Positions 1-8,871 of a stretch of 64,000 nt of DNA are shown piece by piece. Both the position numbers and the translations under genes were made by a program. The stretch covers positions 344,277-408,276 of the forward strand of contig NZ_MLQR01000001.1 of assembly GCF_001866005.1 (NCBI RefSeq), given 5' to 3'. The stretch is from Anaerobacillus alkalilacustris (GTDB lineage: Bacteria; Bacillota; Bacilli; Bacillales; Anaerobacillaceae). Each line of letters opens with the position of its first letter. Position 1 is the stretch's first letter. The notes below the pieces were generated by a model. The model was given only the letters and a program-made list of their open reading frames with translations. It was not told the DNA's origin and did not search any database.

Positions 1-96
1 CTTTCTTATGACTTCTTGCATAACAGATTCGTATTGATCAACTTCTGTCTCATTAATTTTATATTCTATAAAAATTTGTAAATTTAATTTATTCAT
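1..96 (-). CDS. Hypothetical protein, N-terminal 32 residues only
   Basis: This reading frame begins at the ATG whose complement is at 94-96 and runs off the left edge without a stop. A good ribosome binding site (AGGGG, 105-109) precedes the start. The visible 32 residues are hydrophilic with several acidic residues and show no motif I recognise. It is divergent from the yfhP-like gene at 211. The family is unknown; only the existence and direction of the gene are supported. Confidence 0.6.
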   Translation of the reverse strand, partial: MNKLNLQIFIEYKINETEVDQYESVMQEVIRK

Positions 97-210
97 ATTG
101 TAAAACCCCTTTTTAAACTATATAATTTCGGGTAAAACTAATATAAATTAGAAGAAGATGTTGATACTATGATGAGACAACGTCAATTTTTAACGGAGGT
201 GCAATCACTA

Positions 211-1191
211 TTGGATACTGGTACGCATGTTGTTATGGGCATTGCTGTTGGATCCATTGCAACGTTAGACCCTGTTGTAGCAAATGACCCTTTATTGGCA
301 CAAACTATCATGCTAGGTGCCTTAATTGGATCGCAAGCACCTGATTTTGATACAGTACTTAAACTAAGAAATAATGCTAAGTACATCCGCAATCATCGCG
401 GTATTACTCATTCGATTCCCGCTGTTGTTCTTTGGCCTATTTTAATAACTGCAGCCTTAGCTTTTTTTATTCCGGGTGTTAATTTACTCCACCTTTGGGC
501 GTGGACATTTTCAGCAGTTATTCTGCATGTATTTGTCGACATTTTTAATGCCTACGGAACTCAAGCTCTATATCCTTTTAAAAAGAAATGGATAGCCTTA
601 GGTGTTATTTATATTTTTGACCCATTTATATTTATTTGCCACATAGTAGCAATAATTTTTTGGCAGATTGGTTTCCATCAAGGATATACATTTCTGACTC
701 TTTATTTCGTCTTAATTTTTTATTATGTTTGGCGTTTTTATGCACGTAATAAAGTATATAAACTAGCAATGAAAGAACATCATGATGCTACTCATGTTTT
801 TATATCACCATCGTTTAAATGGAGAAGGTGGCATGTTGTTATCAGAACAAAGGATATGATGTATGTTGCACAAGCAGAAAAAGACCAAATAAAATATCAT
901 GAAAGCTACCCTTTTGAACCAATACCAAATACTCCGATCATTAATGCTGCAAAAAAAGATGAAAATTTATCTGCATTTTTATCTTTTTCTCCATCGTATC
1001 GTTGGGAAATTGTTGATGAGGGTGATCATCAAGAAGTTCGTTTTATAGACCTTCGTTATCGTAGTAAAGGTCATTATCCATTCGTTGCCATTGTAAAGCT
1101 TGACAATAACTACAATATTTTAAGCTCATACACTGGCTGGATATATAACCAAGATACGTTAAAGAAAAAATTGGAGTTTGCTACTGAATAA
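211..1191 (+). CDS. yfhP: YfhP-like membrane-bound metal-dependent hydrolase (DUF457)
   Basis: The protein belongs to the LexA-binding/inner-membrane metal-dependent hydrolase family (DUF457), represented in Bacillus by YfhP. The N-terminus carries the family start MDTGTHVVMGIA, and the signature SQAPDFDT followed by NHRGITHS provides the Asp/His pattern expected to bind metal. Several hydrophobic segments lie between roughly residues 80 and 180, and the last third is a soluble beta-rich region. I chose the TTG at 211 over the ATG at 169 because GGAGG sits at 195-199 and the family starts exactly there. Its biochemical substrate is not established. Confidence 0.85.
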   Translation: MDTGTHVVMGIAVGSIATLDPVVANDPLLAQTIMLGALIGSQAPDFDTVLKLRNNAKYIRNHRGITHSIPAVVLWPILITAALAFFIPGVNLLHLWAWTFSAVILHVFVDIFNAYGTQALYPFKKKWIALGVIYIFDPFIFICHIVAIIFWQIGFHQGYTFLTLYFVLIFYYVWRFYARNKVYKLAMKEHHDATHVFISPSFKWRRWHVVIRTKDMMYVAQAEKDQIKYHESYPFEPIPNTPIINAAKKDENLSAFLSFSPSYRWEIVDEGDHQEVRFIDLRYRSKGHYPFVAIVKLDNNYNILSSYTGWIYNQDTLKKKLEFATE

Positions 1192-1217
1192 ATGGTAGCA
1201 ACTCTTTTTTTCTACAC

Positions 1218-1466
1218 CTACTTTAGCAAATGCTTGAACTTCTCATTTTTTGACGCGAACTGATGAAGATACGCACCATAATTTTGAATAAATTGTTTTA
1301 CATAGCTTTCTGTGACCTCTTGTCCTTCATAATCATGTCCAGCTTTTGCTCTAGTGGCTTCAAAGTCTTCCCATAAAGCTTCCACCCAATTCCGAGCTAA
1401 CTGGTCATTTAGGTCACAATTTTTTTTCATTAATAATTTTGCTAAACGCTCAAATCTTTCTTCCAT
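1218..1466 (-). CDS. yfhJ: YfhJ-like small conserved protein (WVELL-type)
   Basis: An 82-residue charged, mostly helical protein matching the Bacillus YfhJ family, with the conserved central region containing NWVEALWEDFEATRAKAG. It has no signal peptide or membrane segment. Its position between yfhP and sspK is the Bacillus arrangement, which supports the assignment. Function in the family is unknown. It converges on yfhP with only 26 bases between the stop codons. Confidence 0.8.
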   Translation of the reverse strand: MEERFERLAKLLMKKNCDLNDQLARNWVEALWEDFEATRAKAGHDYEGQEVTESYVKQFIQNYGAYLHQFASKNEKFKHLLK

Positions 1467-1602
1467 ACAAACTATCCTTTACTAATTATTTTTAATTCCA
1501 GAAATTTTTCACACGTGTTAGTTCAGCCAACTTTTACTACTAATAATCCTTCATCAAAAACTCATACTAATAGCGTACCGCTTTGAAAGGAGGTTTCACC
1601 AA

Positions 1603-1752
1603 ATGCGTAATAAAGAAAAAGGATTTCCTAATCGAATGTCTTTCGACGGAGAGCCGCGAGCAAAAGTAGAATATTCTTCTAAAAGAGCCGATGGCACAAT
1701 TAAAGATCATCCACAAGAAAGAATGATGAACTCTAATCAAAATCGAAAGTAA
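1603..1752 (+). CDS. sspK: Small acid-soluble spore protein K
   Basis: A 49-residue, highly charged peptide too short for standard ORF cut-offs. It starts [10 protein letters not shown] and contains [17 protein letters not shown] and HPQERM, the pattern I recall for minor small acid-soluble spore protein K of Bacillus. A strong AAAGGAGGT ribosome site lies at 1587-1594. Minor SASPs are made in the forespore late in sporulation and packaged in the spore core, so its presence argues that the organism sporulates. Location beside yfhJ agrees with Bacillus synteny. Confidence 0.8.
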   Translation: MRNKEKGFPNRMSFDGEPRAKVEYSSKRADGTIKDHPQERMMNSNQNRK

Positions 1753-1796
1753 CTATTTAGAAATCGTTGTTTGGATTATTCTAGGAGGTGCTTATC

Positions 1797-1952
1797 TTGG
1801 CAAAAAATAGTAAGGACCATCGAGCCCACTATCAAGATCCGTTCCAATCTCCACGTGCAAATCCAAAACATGCTTTTATGCAAGTGAATGGTGAAACTGA
1901 ACAAAGTCTTCACAACTACGTTCTTCAAGTTCAAACACGAAAAAGATCGTAG
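1797..1952 (+). CDS. YpzG-like small protein
   Basis: A 51-residue protein with a TTG start preceded by AGGAGG (1783-1788). The sequence around PFQSPRANPKHA followed by QVNGET matches the small YpzG family of Bacillaceae, probably sporulation-associated, though its function is not known. It follows sspK by 44 bases in the same direction and may share its transcript. An imperfect hairpin followed by TTTTT at about 2008-2035 could end transcription. Confidence 0.65.
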   Translation: MAKNSKDHRAHYQDPFQSPRANPKHAFMQVNGETEQSLHNYVLQVQTRKRS

Positions 1953-2038
1953 AGGTACAGGGCTACTCATTCGAATACTCCAAATGTAGTAACTGATTTA
2001 CTACAAATAGGGTACCTTATGGGTAGCCTTTTTGTTAG

Positions 2039-2353
2039 TTAGTTTACTTTTCTAGGTAGTAATGAAATTGGAAAGGCTTCTTCCTCACTCTCATGACCAA
2101 TTCTATATCCCCAAGCGAAAATACCATTCATATGCGATATATGAAATAACGAGCCGTCATTTAATTCATAGGTCTCTCCTGCCTTAAAGTCATCAGGATT
2201 TAATAAGTATGACCTTGCCATCGTAATTTTACGTTCATAGACTGCCAATTCATTTATCATACCCATTTGTTCAGCTTTCTTTGATTTATCATTTAATTTT
2301 ATGATTTCTTGGTGTAATTCGAACTCCGTCATTTGACTATAACGTTTCTCCAA
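2039..2353 (-). CDS. yfhH: YfhH family protein (DUF1811)
   Basis: A 104-residue protein matching Bacillus YfhH (DUF1811): an N-terminal helical part beginning with EKRYSQMT, a middle segment INELAVYERKITMA and a C-terminal SH3-like stretch ending in EEEAFPISLLP. I chose the TTG at 2353 because GGGAG lies about nine bases upstream and family members begin there; an upstream ATG at 2401 has no comparable site. The protein is cytoplasmic and its role is unknown. In Bacillus it sits beside recX; here lctP lies between them, so lctP looks like an insertion into that block. Confidence 0.8.
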   Translation of the reverse strand: MEKRYSQMTEFELHQEIIKLNDKSKKAEQMGMINELAVYERKITMARSYLLNPDDFKAGETYELNDGSLFHISHMNGIFAWGYRIGHESEEEAFPISLLPRKVN

Positions 2354-2863
2354 TAAAGACCACTCCCATTTAATGAATTTCAAAAAACAGATATTACTCA
2401 AGTAAAATACTCTATCTAGTTGAATTAGTGCTTTATCATGTCGCTCGAATAAATGATGAGATTCACTCCATTGAAAAAATATATAAAGTTTAATTATATC
2501 TGATTTTACATAAACACAAAAACTTTCATTACTTGATCAGCATATAAATTCATAACTTTTTTCACAAAAGTACAAAGGTGCACACTTTCTAATAGCTACT
2601 TTTTCTATCCTACACACAAATTTCCTTTATTTACTTTGAAAAAATTTCATTTTGACTAGGAATTTATTCTTCTTGCACGATTTGGTATACACTTGCTGCT
2701 TTTAAAAGTTCACTTTTCCCACTCCCATATACTTACGTGTTTCTGAACTTCACTAGCCGTTTTTCTATTCTAATTGGATACCGTATTGTATTTCGTTACT
2801 CAATCTCTACTTATTACTTACACATTTCACTTGAAGAGATCACTTCACTCGTAGCGATTTACT
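2354..2863. other. Intergenic stretch without recognised genes
   Basis: About 510 AT-rich bases between yfhH and lctP. Reading both strands I found no convincing start with ribosome site, no tRNA-like fold and no strong inverted repeat. It probably contains the promoter of yfhH. Confidence 0.4.
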
Positions 2864-2903
2864 AAAAAAACACACGGCATCTGCATATACAGTCGCTGTG
2901 TGT
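2864..2903 (-). terminator. Rho-independent terminator of lctP
   Basis: Arms ACACACGGC (2870-2878) and GCTGTGTGT (2895-2903) form nine pairs with one G-U. On the minus strand the stem is followed by seven T (2864-2870 complement). It lies just past the lctP stop. Confidence 0.8.
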
Positions 2904-2914
2904 TCATTTCATAT

Positions 2915-4597
2915 CTAAACTAAATATGCCAATATCAAACCAATTAAACCTGAAAATAATGAGTAGTAGAACATTGGTCCAAGTGTCATTCGAATAATCA
3001 TACCTTCTTTTCCTAATAAACCAACAACTGAGGCTGCGGCTACCACATTTAGTACACAAATCATATTTCCAGCATTGGCACCTAATACTTGCATACTAAG
3101 CACAATTGTTGGATCTACTGCTATTTGATCAGCGACACTAAATTGGAAAAGTGAGAACATCATATTGCTAAATGTTGCACTTCCAGAAATAAATGACCCT
3201 AAGGCGCCTATTAAAGGTGCCACTAATGGCCAAGTCCCCCCCATTAAAGCTGAAGCAGTATTTGCCAGTTCAATCGGCATACTTTGTAAGTTTGCATCAT
3301 TTAATCCAGAGTTAATGAAAATACGGACCATTGGAACTGCAGTAAATAAAGCAATAGCACTTCCTACAATTGCCTTCCCCGACAATGAGAAGGTTCTTGC
3401 TAACTGATTAGTACTCATACTATGGACAAAAAATGTAATCAATACTACAAGAATAAAAACTGTTCCAGGTAAATAAAAGGGTTGAAGCGACGTCCCAATA
3501 TTAGTCCCTAAAATATTGTTCCAAGTAATGCTAAAGCTCAATAGCCACTGTTTTAGTCCTATTGCCTCTATCCTTGTAAGTACAAGAAAAAGACCAACTA
3601 ATAAATATGGGATCCAAGCAACTAATAGTGGTAGCTCTTTTTTCATTCCTTTCTTTTTTACGTAAGGTGCTTCACTTTCTTCTTCCCGTCCAATCCATGA
3701 TTGAAGCCAATTAGCTTTTTGAGGGAAATCCCATGATTCTTTCGGTAATAAAAATCCCTTTTTAGCTGCCGGTACGACAATGATCAAACCAATTAAACCA
3801 CCAAATATTGAAGGGAATTCTGGTCCTAAAAAGGTTGCTACAAGGAGCGCTGGAATTGTAAAGGCTAAACCAGCAAATATAGCAAATTTCCAAATTTTTA
3901 ACCCTTCCTTAAACGTACGATTTTCACCAAAAAACTTTGTTAATAATAAAACCATTATTAATGGCATTAGCGTTCCTACAAAGACATCTACCCTCATTGC
4001 TTGAGCACCAATGATATGCATGTAATCTAGCATATTCATATCACCTAAATACGGTTGAACGATAGGAGCAATAATTGATCCTTCTTGAAGACCTTGATTT
4101 ACCCCTACAATTATTGGTGTACCAACAGCTCCAAAGGATACAGGGCTACTATCAGCAATTAACGCTAACACAACTGCTGCTAATGGCGGGAAACCTAACG
4201 CAACCAATAATGGTGCACATATTGCTGCTGGAGTTCCAAAGCCCGCTGCTCCTTCAATGAACGCTCCAAAAAGCCATGCAATAATAATTAATTGCACACG
4301 ACGATCCGGTGTAATTCCTAAAAAACTGTTTCGAATCGTATCAATCGCACCACTAATTTTCAAGGTATTTAATAGTAAAATTGCCCCGAATACAATGTAT
4401 AAAATTGAAACACCAATGATAATTCCCTCAAGTGAAGCAGCCAACACTTGGATAACCGGAACTCTCCAATAAATTATAGCTAATATAGCTGTTGCCAAAA
4501 GGCTTATTGGCATAGCTTTCACAGCTGGTATTCTTAAAATAACTAAAAATAATAGTACAGCAATTATTGGTGTAAGTGCTACTAAAGTTGTAATCAT
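2915..4597 (-). CDS. lctP: L-lactate permease
   Basis: A 560-residue polytopic membrane protein of the lactate permease (LctP/LldP) family, which moves lactate with protons across the cytoplasmic membrane. The family signature region [13 protein letters not shown] and the following [14 protein letters not shown] are present, and at least a dozen hydrophobic helices span the length. The start [10 protein letters not shown] is preceded by AAAGGAG at a good distance, so I rejected the ATG eight codons upstream. It stands alone with its own terminator. It fits an organism that ferments or oxidises lactate. Confidence 0.9.
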   Translation of the reverse strand: MITTLVALTPIIAVLLFLVILRIPAVKAMPISLLATAILAIIYWRVPVIQVLAASLEGIIIGVSILYIVFGAILLLNTLKISGAIDTIRNSFLGITPDRRVQLIIIAWLFGAFIEGAAGFGTPAAICAPLLVALGFPPLAAVVLALIADSSPVSFGAVGTPIIVGVNQGLQEGSIIAPIVQPYLGDMNMLDYMHIIGAQAMRVDVFVGTLMPLIMVLLLTKFFGENRTFKEGLKIWKFAIFAGLAFTIPALLVATFLGPEFPSIFGGLIGLIIVVPAAKKGFLLPKESWDFPQKANWLQSWIGREEESEAPYVKKKGMKKELPLLVAWIPYLLVGLFLVLTRIEAIGLKQWLLSFSITWNNILGTNIGTSLQPFYLPGTVFILVVLITFFVHSMSTNQLARTFSLSGKAIVGSAIALFTAVPMVRIFINSGLNDANLQSMPIELANTASALMGGTWPLVAPLIGALGSFISGSATFSNMMFSLFQFSVADQIAVDPTIVLSMQVLGANAGNMICVLNVVAAASVVGLLGKEGMIIRMTLGPMFYYSLFSGLIGLILAYLV

Positions 4598-4694
4598 AAT
4601 TATGCTCCTTTTTCTACACAAAGTTATCCTAAATTTCAGAGTCCATAAAAATTTGAATTTTATGTTCCTAATACTATTAGCTTGTCCTAAAAGG

Positions 4695-4723
4695 AAAAAT
4701 AAAAAAGCAGAAAATTTCTGCTT
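4695..4723 (-). terminator. Terminator of recX
   Basis: Perfect eight-pair stem AAGCAGAA (4705-4712) / TTCTGCTT (4716-4723) with a three-base loop. On the minus strand it is followed by a TTTTTTATTTTT run, 28 bases past the recX stop. Confidence 0.75.
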
Positions 4724-4750
4724 CCCCTAAACATATTTATTTATCTTTCC

Positions 4751-5566
4751 TTAGACAAACTCTTCAATAAATTTTTCAATTAAATCGACTGTAAATCCAC
4801 GGCGATATAAGTATTGTTTTATTTTTTTCTTTTTCTCCCAACCATCTTCATTTTTATATTTTCTCAGCGCTTTTTCACCTTGATAAGTTACAGCATCCCA
4901 CTCAGCATCAAAATCCTCTACCGTTTCTTCAATTAATTTCTGTAATGCATGTTGTGCAATTTCATAAGTAAACCCTTTAGATAATAATAATAGTTTCATC
5001 TTATTATAATATTCTGTTCGTGAAGTCCGCTTAGTATTCAAGTTTTTTTTCAGTAACAATGTACTAGCTTTTTCTATTTGATCTTCGAAAGTGTACATCT
5101 TTAAACTTTCAGTAATTTCTACATTACTTATTCCTTTCTCAATTAATTCTTTTTTTACAAGTTCTGGACCTTTGTTTGTTAAATTAATCCTCGAGCGGAC
5201 AAAAGCATTAGCAAATTCAGCGTCATTTATGTACTTCTCCTTGATTAATCGATCAACTACAATAGAAATAACTTCTTTATCAAACTCTTTTTTTATTAAA
5301 TAATCAAACACTTCTTTTTTTGATCTCATACGATAAGATAAGTAATTTAAAGCATGGTGATATCCATTCCTTATCATCTCTTCATGAGTAATTTCAGTTA
5401 ATAATTCTTTTGTTATTTCCAACCCTTTTCTAAGTTGGAATGTAACCAAAACTCCTTGATCGACACTAAATGCATATTGTTCTCCATGACCATCATCTAG
5501 AAATATATTGTAACGTTCTAAATTTTTCTTTTGGGTAGTTATTTTTGAAATCACTGCCACATCCAT
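4751..5566 (-). CDS. recX: Regulatory protein RecX
   Basis: A 271-residue RecX protein, which binds RecA filaments and restrains recombination and SOS activity. The tandem three-helix repeats are visible: HHALNYLSYRMRSKKEVFDYL, then a segment around ININDAEFANAFVRSR-type residues, and a third near the C-terminus with YLYRRGF. The N-terminal extension of about 90 residues is typical of Bacillus RecX. The ATG at 5566 has AAGGG five bases upstream and was chosen over the ATG at 5605. It is divergent from yfhF, the neighbour it also has in Bacillus. Confidence 0.9.
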   Translation of the reverse strand: MDVAVISKITTQKKNLERYNIFLDDGHGEQYAFSVDQGVLVTFQLRKGLEITKELLTEITHEEMIRNGYHHALNYLSYRMRSKKEVFDYLIKKEFDKEVISIVVDRLIKEKYINDAEFANAFVRSRINLTNKGPELVKKELIEKGISNVEITESLKMYTFEDQIEKASTLLLKKNLNTKRTSRTEYYNKMKLLLLSKGFTYEIAQHALQKLIEETVEDFDAEWDAVTYQGEKALRKYKNEDGWEKKKKIKQYLYRRGFTVDLIEKFIEEFV

Positions 5567-5628
5567 CACTTCCCTTGCTAAAATTAATAGTATCTTTTCG
5601 TACACAAAAAGTCTATTGGAGGTAAATT

Positions 5629-6534
5629 ATGAAAATTGTTATTGCTGGTGGAACTGGTTTAATTGGCGCTCATTTAGTTAAAAAACTAGCTCATGAAGGA
5701 CACCATATTTATATATTAACAAGAAATGTTCAAAATAAGAAAACAAACATGAACACCACCTACGTAAAATGGTTGTCGAAAGATTCTAAAACAGAACAAC
5801 AATTAACCGATATTGATGTATTCATTAACCTCGCTGGTGAAACTATTAATAGAAGATGGACGAAAAAGCATAAAGAACGTATCTTACATAGTCGAATTGA
5901 AGCCACTAGAAAATGTATTTCATTAATGAAAACACTGAACAGACTACCAAAAGTATTTTTAAACGCTTCTGCAATAGGCCTTTATGGTACATCACTGACC
6001 GATACATTTACAGAAAATAATCAACTGGTTGGAGACGATTTTCTATCATCGGTAGTGCAAAAGTGGGAAAAAGAAGCATTAAAAGCAGAATTGCTTGGCG
6101 TTCGAACCGTTTTACTACGTTTTGGCGTCGTTCTAGCAAAAGAGGGTGGTGCATTAACGAAGATGTTACTCCCTTATCAACTACTAATTGGCGGAACAAT
6201 AGGTTCTGGACGCCAATGGGTTTCGTGGATTCATATCGATGACGCAGTCAACATGATTTATTTTGCTATAAATAACGAAAATATTAACGGAGCATTAAAT
6301 ATAACAGGACCAGAACCGATACAAATGAGCTCTTTCGGAAAAGCTATAGGTACCACATTACAAAAGCCTCATTGGCTTCCCGTACCATCTTTTCTTCTCA
6401 AGATACTATTAGGTGAAATGAGCACCCTTGTACTTGATGGACAAAAAGTATTACCTAATAAATCAATGAACCAAGGCTATCAGTTTACATATTCTAATAT
6501 AAATGATGCCTTAAAAAATTTCACATTAGATTAA
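5629..6534 (+). CDS. yfhF: YfhF-like NAD(P)-dependent epimerase (TIGR01777 family)
   Basis: A 301-residue short-chain dehydrogenase-like protein of the TIGR01777/SulA-like epimerase family. The Rossmann motif GGTGLIGAHL is at residues 7-16, and FINLAGETI plus SAIGLYG are family hallmarks; the C-terminal part carries the DUF1731-type segment GEMSTLVLDGQKVLPNK. A GGAGGT site precedes the ATG. It is predicted to be cytoplasmic with an unknown substrate. It is divergent from recX, 62 bases apart, so the two share a promoter region. Confidence 0.85.
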   Translation: MKIVIAGGTGLIGAHLVKKLAHEGHHIYILTRNVQNKKTNMNTTYVKWLSKDSKTEQQLTDIDVFINLAGETINRRWTKKHKERILHSRIEATRKCISLMKTLNRLPKVFLNASAIGLYGTSLTDTFTENNQLVGDDFLSSVVQKWEKEALKAELLGVRTVLLRFGVVLAKEGGALTKMLLPYQLLIGGTIGSGRQWVSWIHIDDAVNMIYFAINNENINGALNITGPEPIQMSSFGKAIGTTLQKPHWLPVPSFLLKILLGEMSTLVLDGQKVLPNKSMNQGYQFTYSNINDALKNFTLD

Positions 6535-6566
6535 TGTGCTTGGGGATCTATCTCCAAGCACATTTT
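6535..6566 (+). terminator. Terminator of yfhF
   Basis: Hairpin with arms GTGCTTGGGGA (6536-6546) and TCTCCAAGCAC (6551-6561), including one G-U pair and a TCTA loop, followed by ATTTT. It begins one base after the yfhF stop. Confidence 0.7.
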
Positions 6567-6585
6567 GGTGGAAAGGAGTTTAGAT

Positions 6586-7713
6586 ATGGAAATACTCATT
6601 GAAAATGCAACAATTTACCCAATTACCTCTGAAAAAATACAAAAAGGTTCATTATTAATTAAAGATGGGAAGATAGTTGCCATAAAAAATTACATTGAAC
6701 CTACATCTAATATGACAGTTATAAATGCTGAAAATAAATATTTACTCCCTGGTTTCATAGATGCTCATACTCATCTTGGTTTATATGATGAGGGAACAGG
6801 GTGGGCTGGAAATGATGCTAACGAAACGATTGATGCTCTAACACCTCACATTCGTGCCATTGATGGTGTGTACCCATTAGATATCGGTTTTAAAGATGCT
6901 GTCAAATATGGTGTTACAACGGTGCATGTCATGCCAGGAAGTGCAAATGTGATTGGTGGGACTACATCAGTAATCAAAACTGTGGGAAAGAACATTAAGA
7001 AAATGATTTTAAAAGAAAGAGCAGGATTGAAAATCGCCTTAGGGGAGAATCCTAAGCGTGTTCATAGTAATTCTAATAAAAATGATATTACTCGAATGGG
7101 GATCATGGGAATGCTTAGGGAAGTTTTTTATCAAGCTAAGCGAAATCAAAACAAAAATGATCTTCGAATGGAACCTATCATTTCTGCGCTTAATCGCGAA
7201 ATACCTGTTAGAATCCACGCTCATCGTGCTGATGATATATTAGCTGCAGTTCGTTTTGCCCAAGAGTTTCAATTAGATTTGCGAATCGAACATTGTACAG
7301 AAGGTCATTTAATTGCAGAGGAATTAACTGAGTATCCATTGCAAGTAACAATTGGGCCAACATTAACAAGGCGTTCTAAAATTGAATTAAAAAATAAAAC
7401 ATGGGACACGTACCGAGTACTTTCTGAACTTGGCATAAACGTATCAATTACCACTGATCATCCTTATACACCCATTCAATATTTAAATATTTGTGCATCT
7501 ATTGCTGTGCGAGAAGGTTTACCAGAAAAGAATGCTCTTGAAGGTATAACAATTAATCCAGCAAAAAATTTAGGTGTCGCAAATCGTGTTGGTAGCTTAG
7601 AAGCTGGGAAAGACGCAGATGTTGTGCTTTGGAGTCACCATCCATTTCATTACATGGCCACCCCAATTTTCACCATAATAAATGGGGTAATAATTTACAA
7701 AAAAAACATATAA
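6586..7713 (+). CDS. Amidohydrolase family protein, imidazolonepropionase-like
   Basis: A 375-residue metal-dependent amidohydrolase. The N-terminal beta domain leads into GFIDAHTHLG, whose HxH motif binds metal. Later come RIHAHRADDI and IEHCTEG with further metal-binding His residues, and SITTDHPYTP with the catalytic Asp. The C-terminus has the usual NPAKNLGV...GSLEAGKDADVVLW composite-domain closing. The start at 6586 has GGAAAGGAG upstream; the ATG at 6565 does not. It is likely to open a cyclic amide or related bond in the cytoplasm. The substrate cannot be read from sequence, and neighbours give no pathway. Confidence 0.8.
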   Translation: MEILIENATIYPITSEKIQKGSLLIKDGKIVAIKNYIEPTSNMTVINAENKYLLPGFIDAHTHLGLYDEGTGWAGNDANETIDALTPHIRAIDGVYPLDIGFKDAVKYGVTTVHVMPGSANVIGGTTSVIKTVGKNIKKMILKERAGLKIALGENPKRVHSNSNKNDITRMGIMGMLREVFYQAKRNQNKNDLRMEPIISALNREIPVRIHAHRADDILAAVRFAQEFQLDLRIEHCTEGHLIAEELTEYPLQVTIGPTLTRRSKIELKNKTWDTYRVLSELGINVSITTDHPYTPIQYLNICASIAVREGLPEKNALEGITINPAKNLGVANRVGSLEAGKDADVVLWSHHPFHYMATPIFTIINGVIIYKKNI

Positions 7714-7830
7714 AAAAAGGTTCCATTTTTATACGAATTCTATTATGATGATATAGGATTTTGAAGTATTCACAAAAATTTGTAAGTTATTTTACGTTTT
7801 TGTGCATATAATTAACCAATAACAACATAT

Positions 7831-7858
7831 TTGACAATATTTCATGATTTATTTGAAT
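7831..7858 (+). promoter_or_regulatory. Candidate sigma-A promoter for the tRNA-like leader/GNAT transcript
   Basis: A perfect -35 TTGACA (7831-7836) is followed after 16 bases by TTGAAT (7853-7858), four of six matches to a -10. Transcription would start near 7866 and give a leader of about 160 bases before the GNAT start codon. Confidence 0.4.
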
Positions 7859-7890
7859 TTTTCAAGTTTTATTACAACAGAATATGCAAG

Positions 7891-8017
7891 AATGGGAAGG
7901 CAATTGGTTGCGCCACCAGATTACTGGTCCTAGTGGGTTCGATTCCCACCCCGAATTTGATACGAAATTTCATTAAATTCGAGGGGTAGGCCTTTTTCTG
8001 CCCCTATGTGGAGGGGT
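7891..8017 (+). promoter_or_regulatory. tRNA-like structured 5' leader of the GNAT gene
   Basis: The segment contains a textbook tRNA T-arm: stem GTGGG (7933-7937), loop TTCGATT, stem CCCAC (7945-7949), giving a perfect B-box GGTTCGATTCC. Upstream is a D-arm-like GGC/GCC hairpin with the loop AATTGGTTGC (7899-7914), then a five-pair stem ACCAG/CTGGT (7915-7928) whose loop is only four bases instead of seven, so no anticodon is present. The acceptor strands (ATGGG-type, 7892-7896, and CCCGAAT, 7950-7956) pair only in part. Downstream, alternating C-rich and G-rich blocks (7949-7952, 7983-7986, 8001-8004, 8013-8016) can pair in mutually exclusive ways, the last being the ribosome binding site itself. 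It is therefore either a decayed tRNA gene or a tRNA-like regulatory leader. Confidence 0.5.
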
Positions 8018-8025
8018 AAAAAAAG

Positions 8026-8577
8026 ATGATTAAAAAGCGCGAATTAACAGATTGTCAAAAATTGTACGAATTAATGATTGACCCAGCTGTTTTCCCATTT
8101 GTTCGGCAAAAAGCAAATTCTTATGAAGAGTTCCTTTTCCTAACTAAACAAACCATTGAGGCTGAAGAACGAGGCGAAATCATTTCACGAACGATTGTAG
8201 ACGAGTGGGGTAACCCTATTGGTACGATTAATTTATTTGACATTAACAATCATGCTGGTTTTTTAGGTACATGGTTAGGTAAACCATATCACGGGAAAGG
8301 CTACAATAACATTGCAAAAGATGCATTTTTTAGTGAGTTGTTTTATGAACTTTCTATAGAAGCAGTATTTATGAGAATTCGAACTGAGAATGTTCGGTCT
8401 AGAAAGGCCGCAGAAAAATTACCTTATGCAGCATTAGCAAATGAAACTCGAAAAGATATTTATAATGAAATTAATCCAGAATCAAAAATTTATGATTTAT
8501 TTCAAATTGAAAAAGATCAATTTACTTTATATCAATACAGACAACAAGTAGATGTATTCGAGTTAAAAGAAGCATAG
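8026..8577 (+). CDS. GNAT family N-acetyltransferase, RimJ/RimL-like
   Basis: A 183-residue GCN5-related acetyltransferase. The pattern follows the RimJ/RimL class: an N-terminal acceptor part, DEWGNPIGTINLFDINN in the central sheet, LGKPYHGKGYNNIAKDAF as the acetyl-CoA pyrophosphate loop, and RIRTENVRSRKAAEKLPY as the alpha4/beta7 closing motif. The C-terminal 30 residues are Gln/Tyr-rich. The ATG is preceded by GGAGGGG (8010-8016), which lies inside a structured leader that could hide it. The acceptor is unknown; protein N-termini, small molecules and aminoacyl-tRNA are all acceptors in this superfamily. Confidence 0.8.
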   Translation: MIKKRELTDCQKLYELMIDPAVFPFVRQKANSYEEFLFLTKQTIEAEERGEIISRTIVDEWGNPIGTINLFDINNHAGFLGTWLGKPYHGKGYNNIAKDAFFSELFYELSIEAVFMRIRTENVRSRKAAEKLPYAALANETRKDIYNEINPESKIYDLFQIEKDQFTLYQYRQQVDVFELKEA

Positions 8578-8610
8578 TAAAGTTTTACTTCAGTCCTACA
8601 GATCAATCAT

Positions 8611-8803
8611 AAGAAGCGCAAGCGCCTTGGTCACGAGCGAAAGGACTGAAGTTACTGACTTCACTGACTTCCTGGATTACTTCTTGATAGATGCCATGCT
8701 ACTTTGCTCCTGCGATTACTCGTCGCACGGAAAACAATTGCTCTTGAGCAAACGGATTGGCACACGAGCAGCTGCTCGTGACCAAGGCGCTTGCACTTTT
8801 CTT
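8611..8803. repeat. Intergenic repeat, copy 1, with 25-base terminal inverted repeats
   Basis: The ends 8614-8638 and 8774-8798 are complementary at 24 of 25 positions (core GCAAGCGCCTTGGTCACGAGC). The interior shares long identical words, in inverted orientation, with the repeat at 45277-45470 and shorter ones with 44272-44500. The unit is GC-richer than its surroundings and has no ORF with a ribosome site. It resembles the small structured intergenic repeats of Bacillus genomes, possibly a non-autonomous mobile element. Confidence 0.75.
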
Positions 8804-8871
8804 GTATAAAAAACCGATCTAATAAGCAAACTACAACAGAAAAAGCTAGAGCCTAAAGGTGGTTATATTAT

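Noticed and set aside
7891-7957. Calling the tRNA-like segment a functional tRNA gene
   Set aside because: The anticodon loop would have only four bases, the acceptor stem pairs poorly and no CCA follows.
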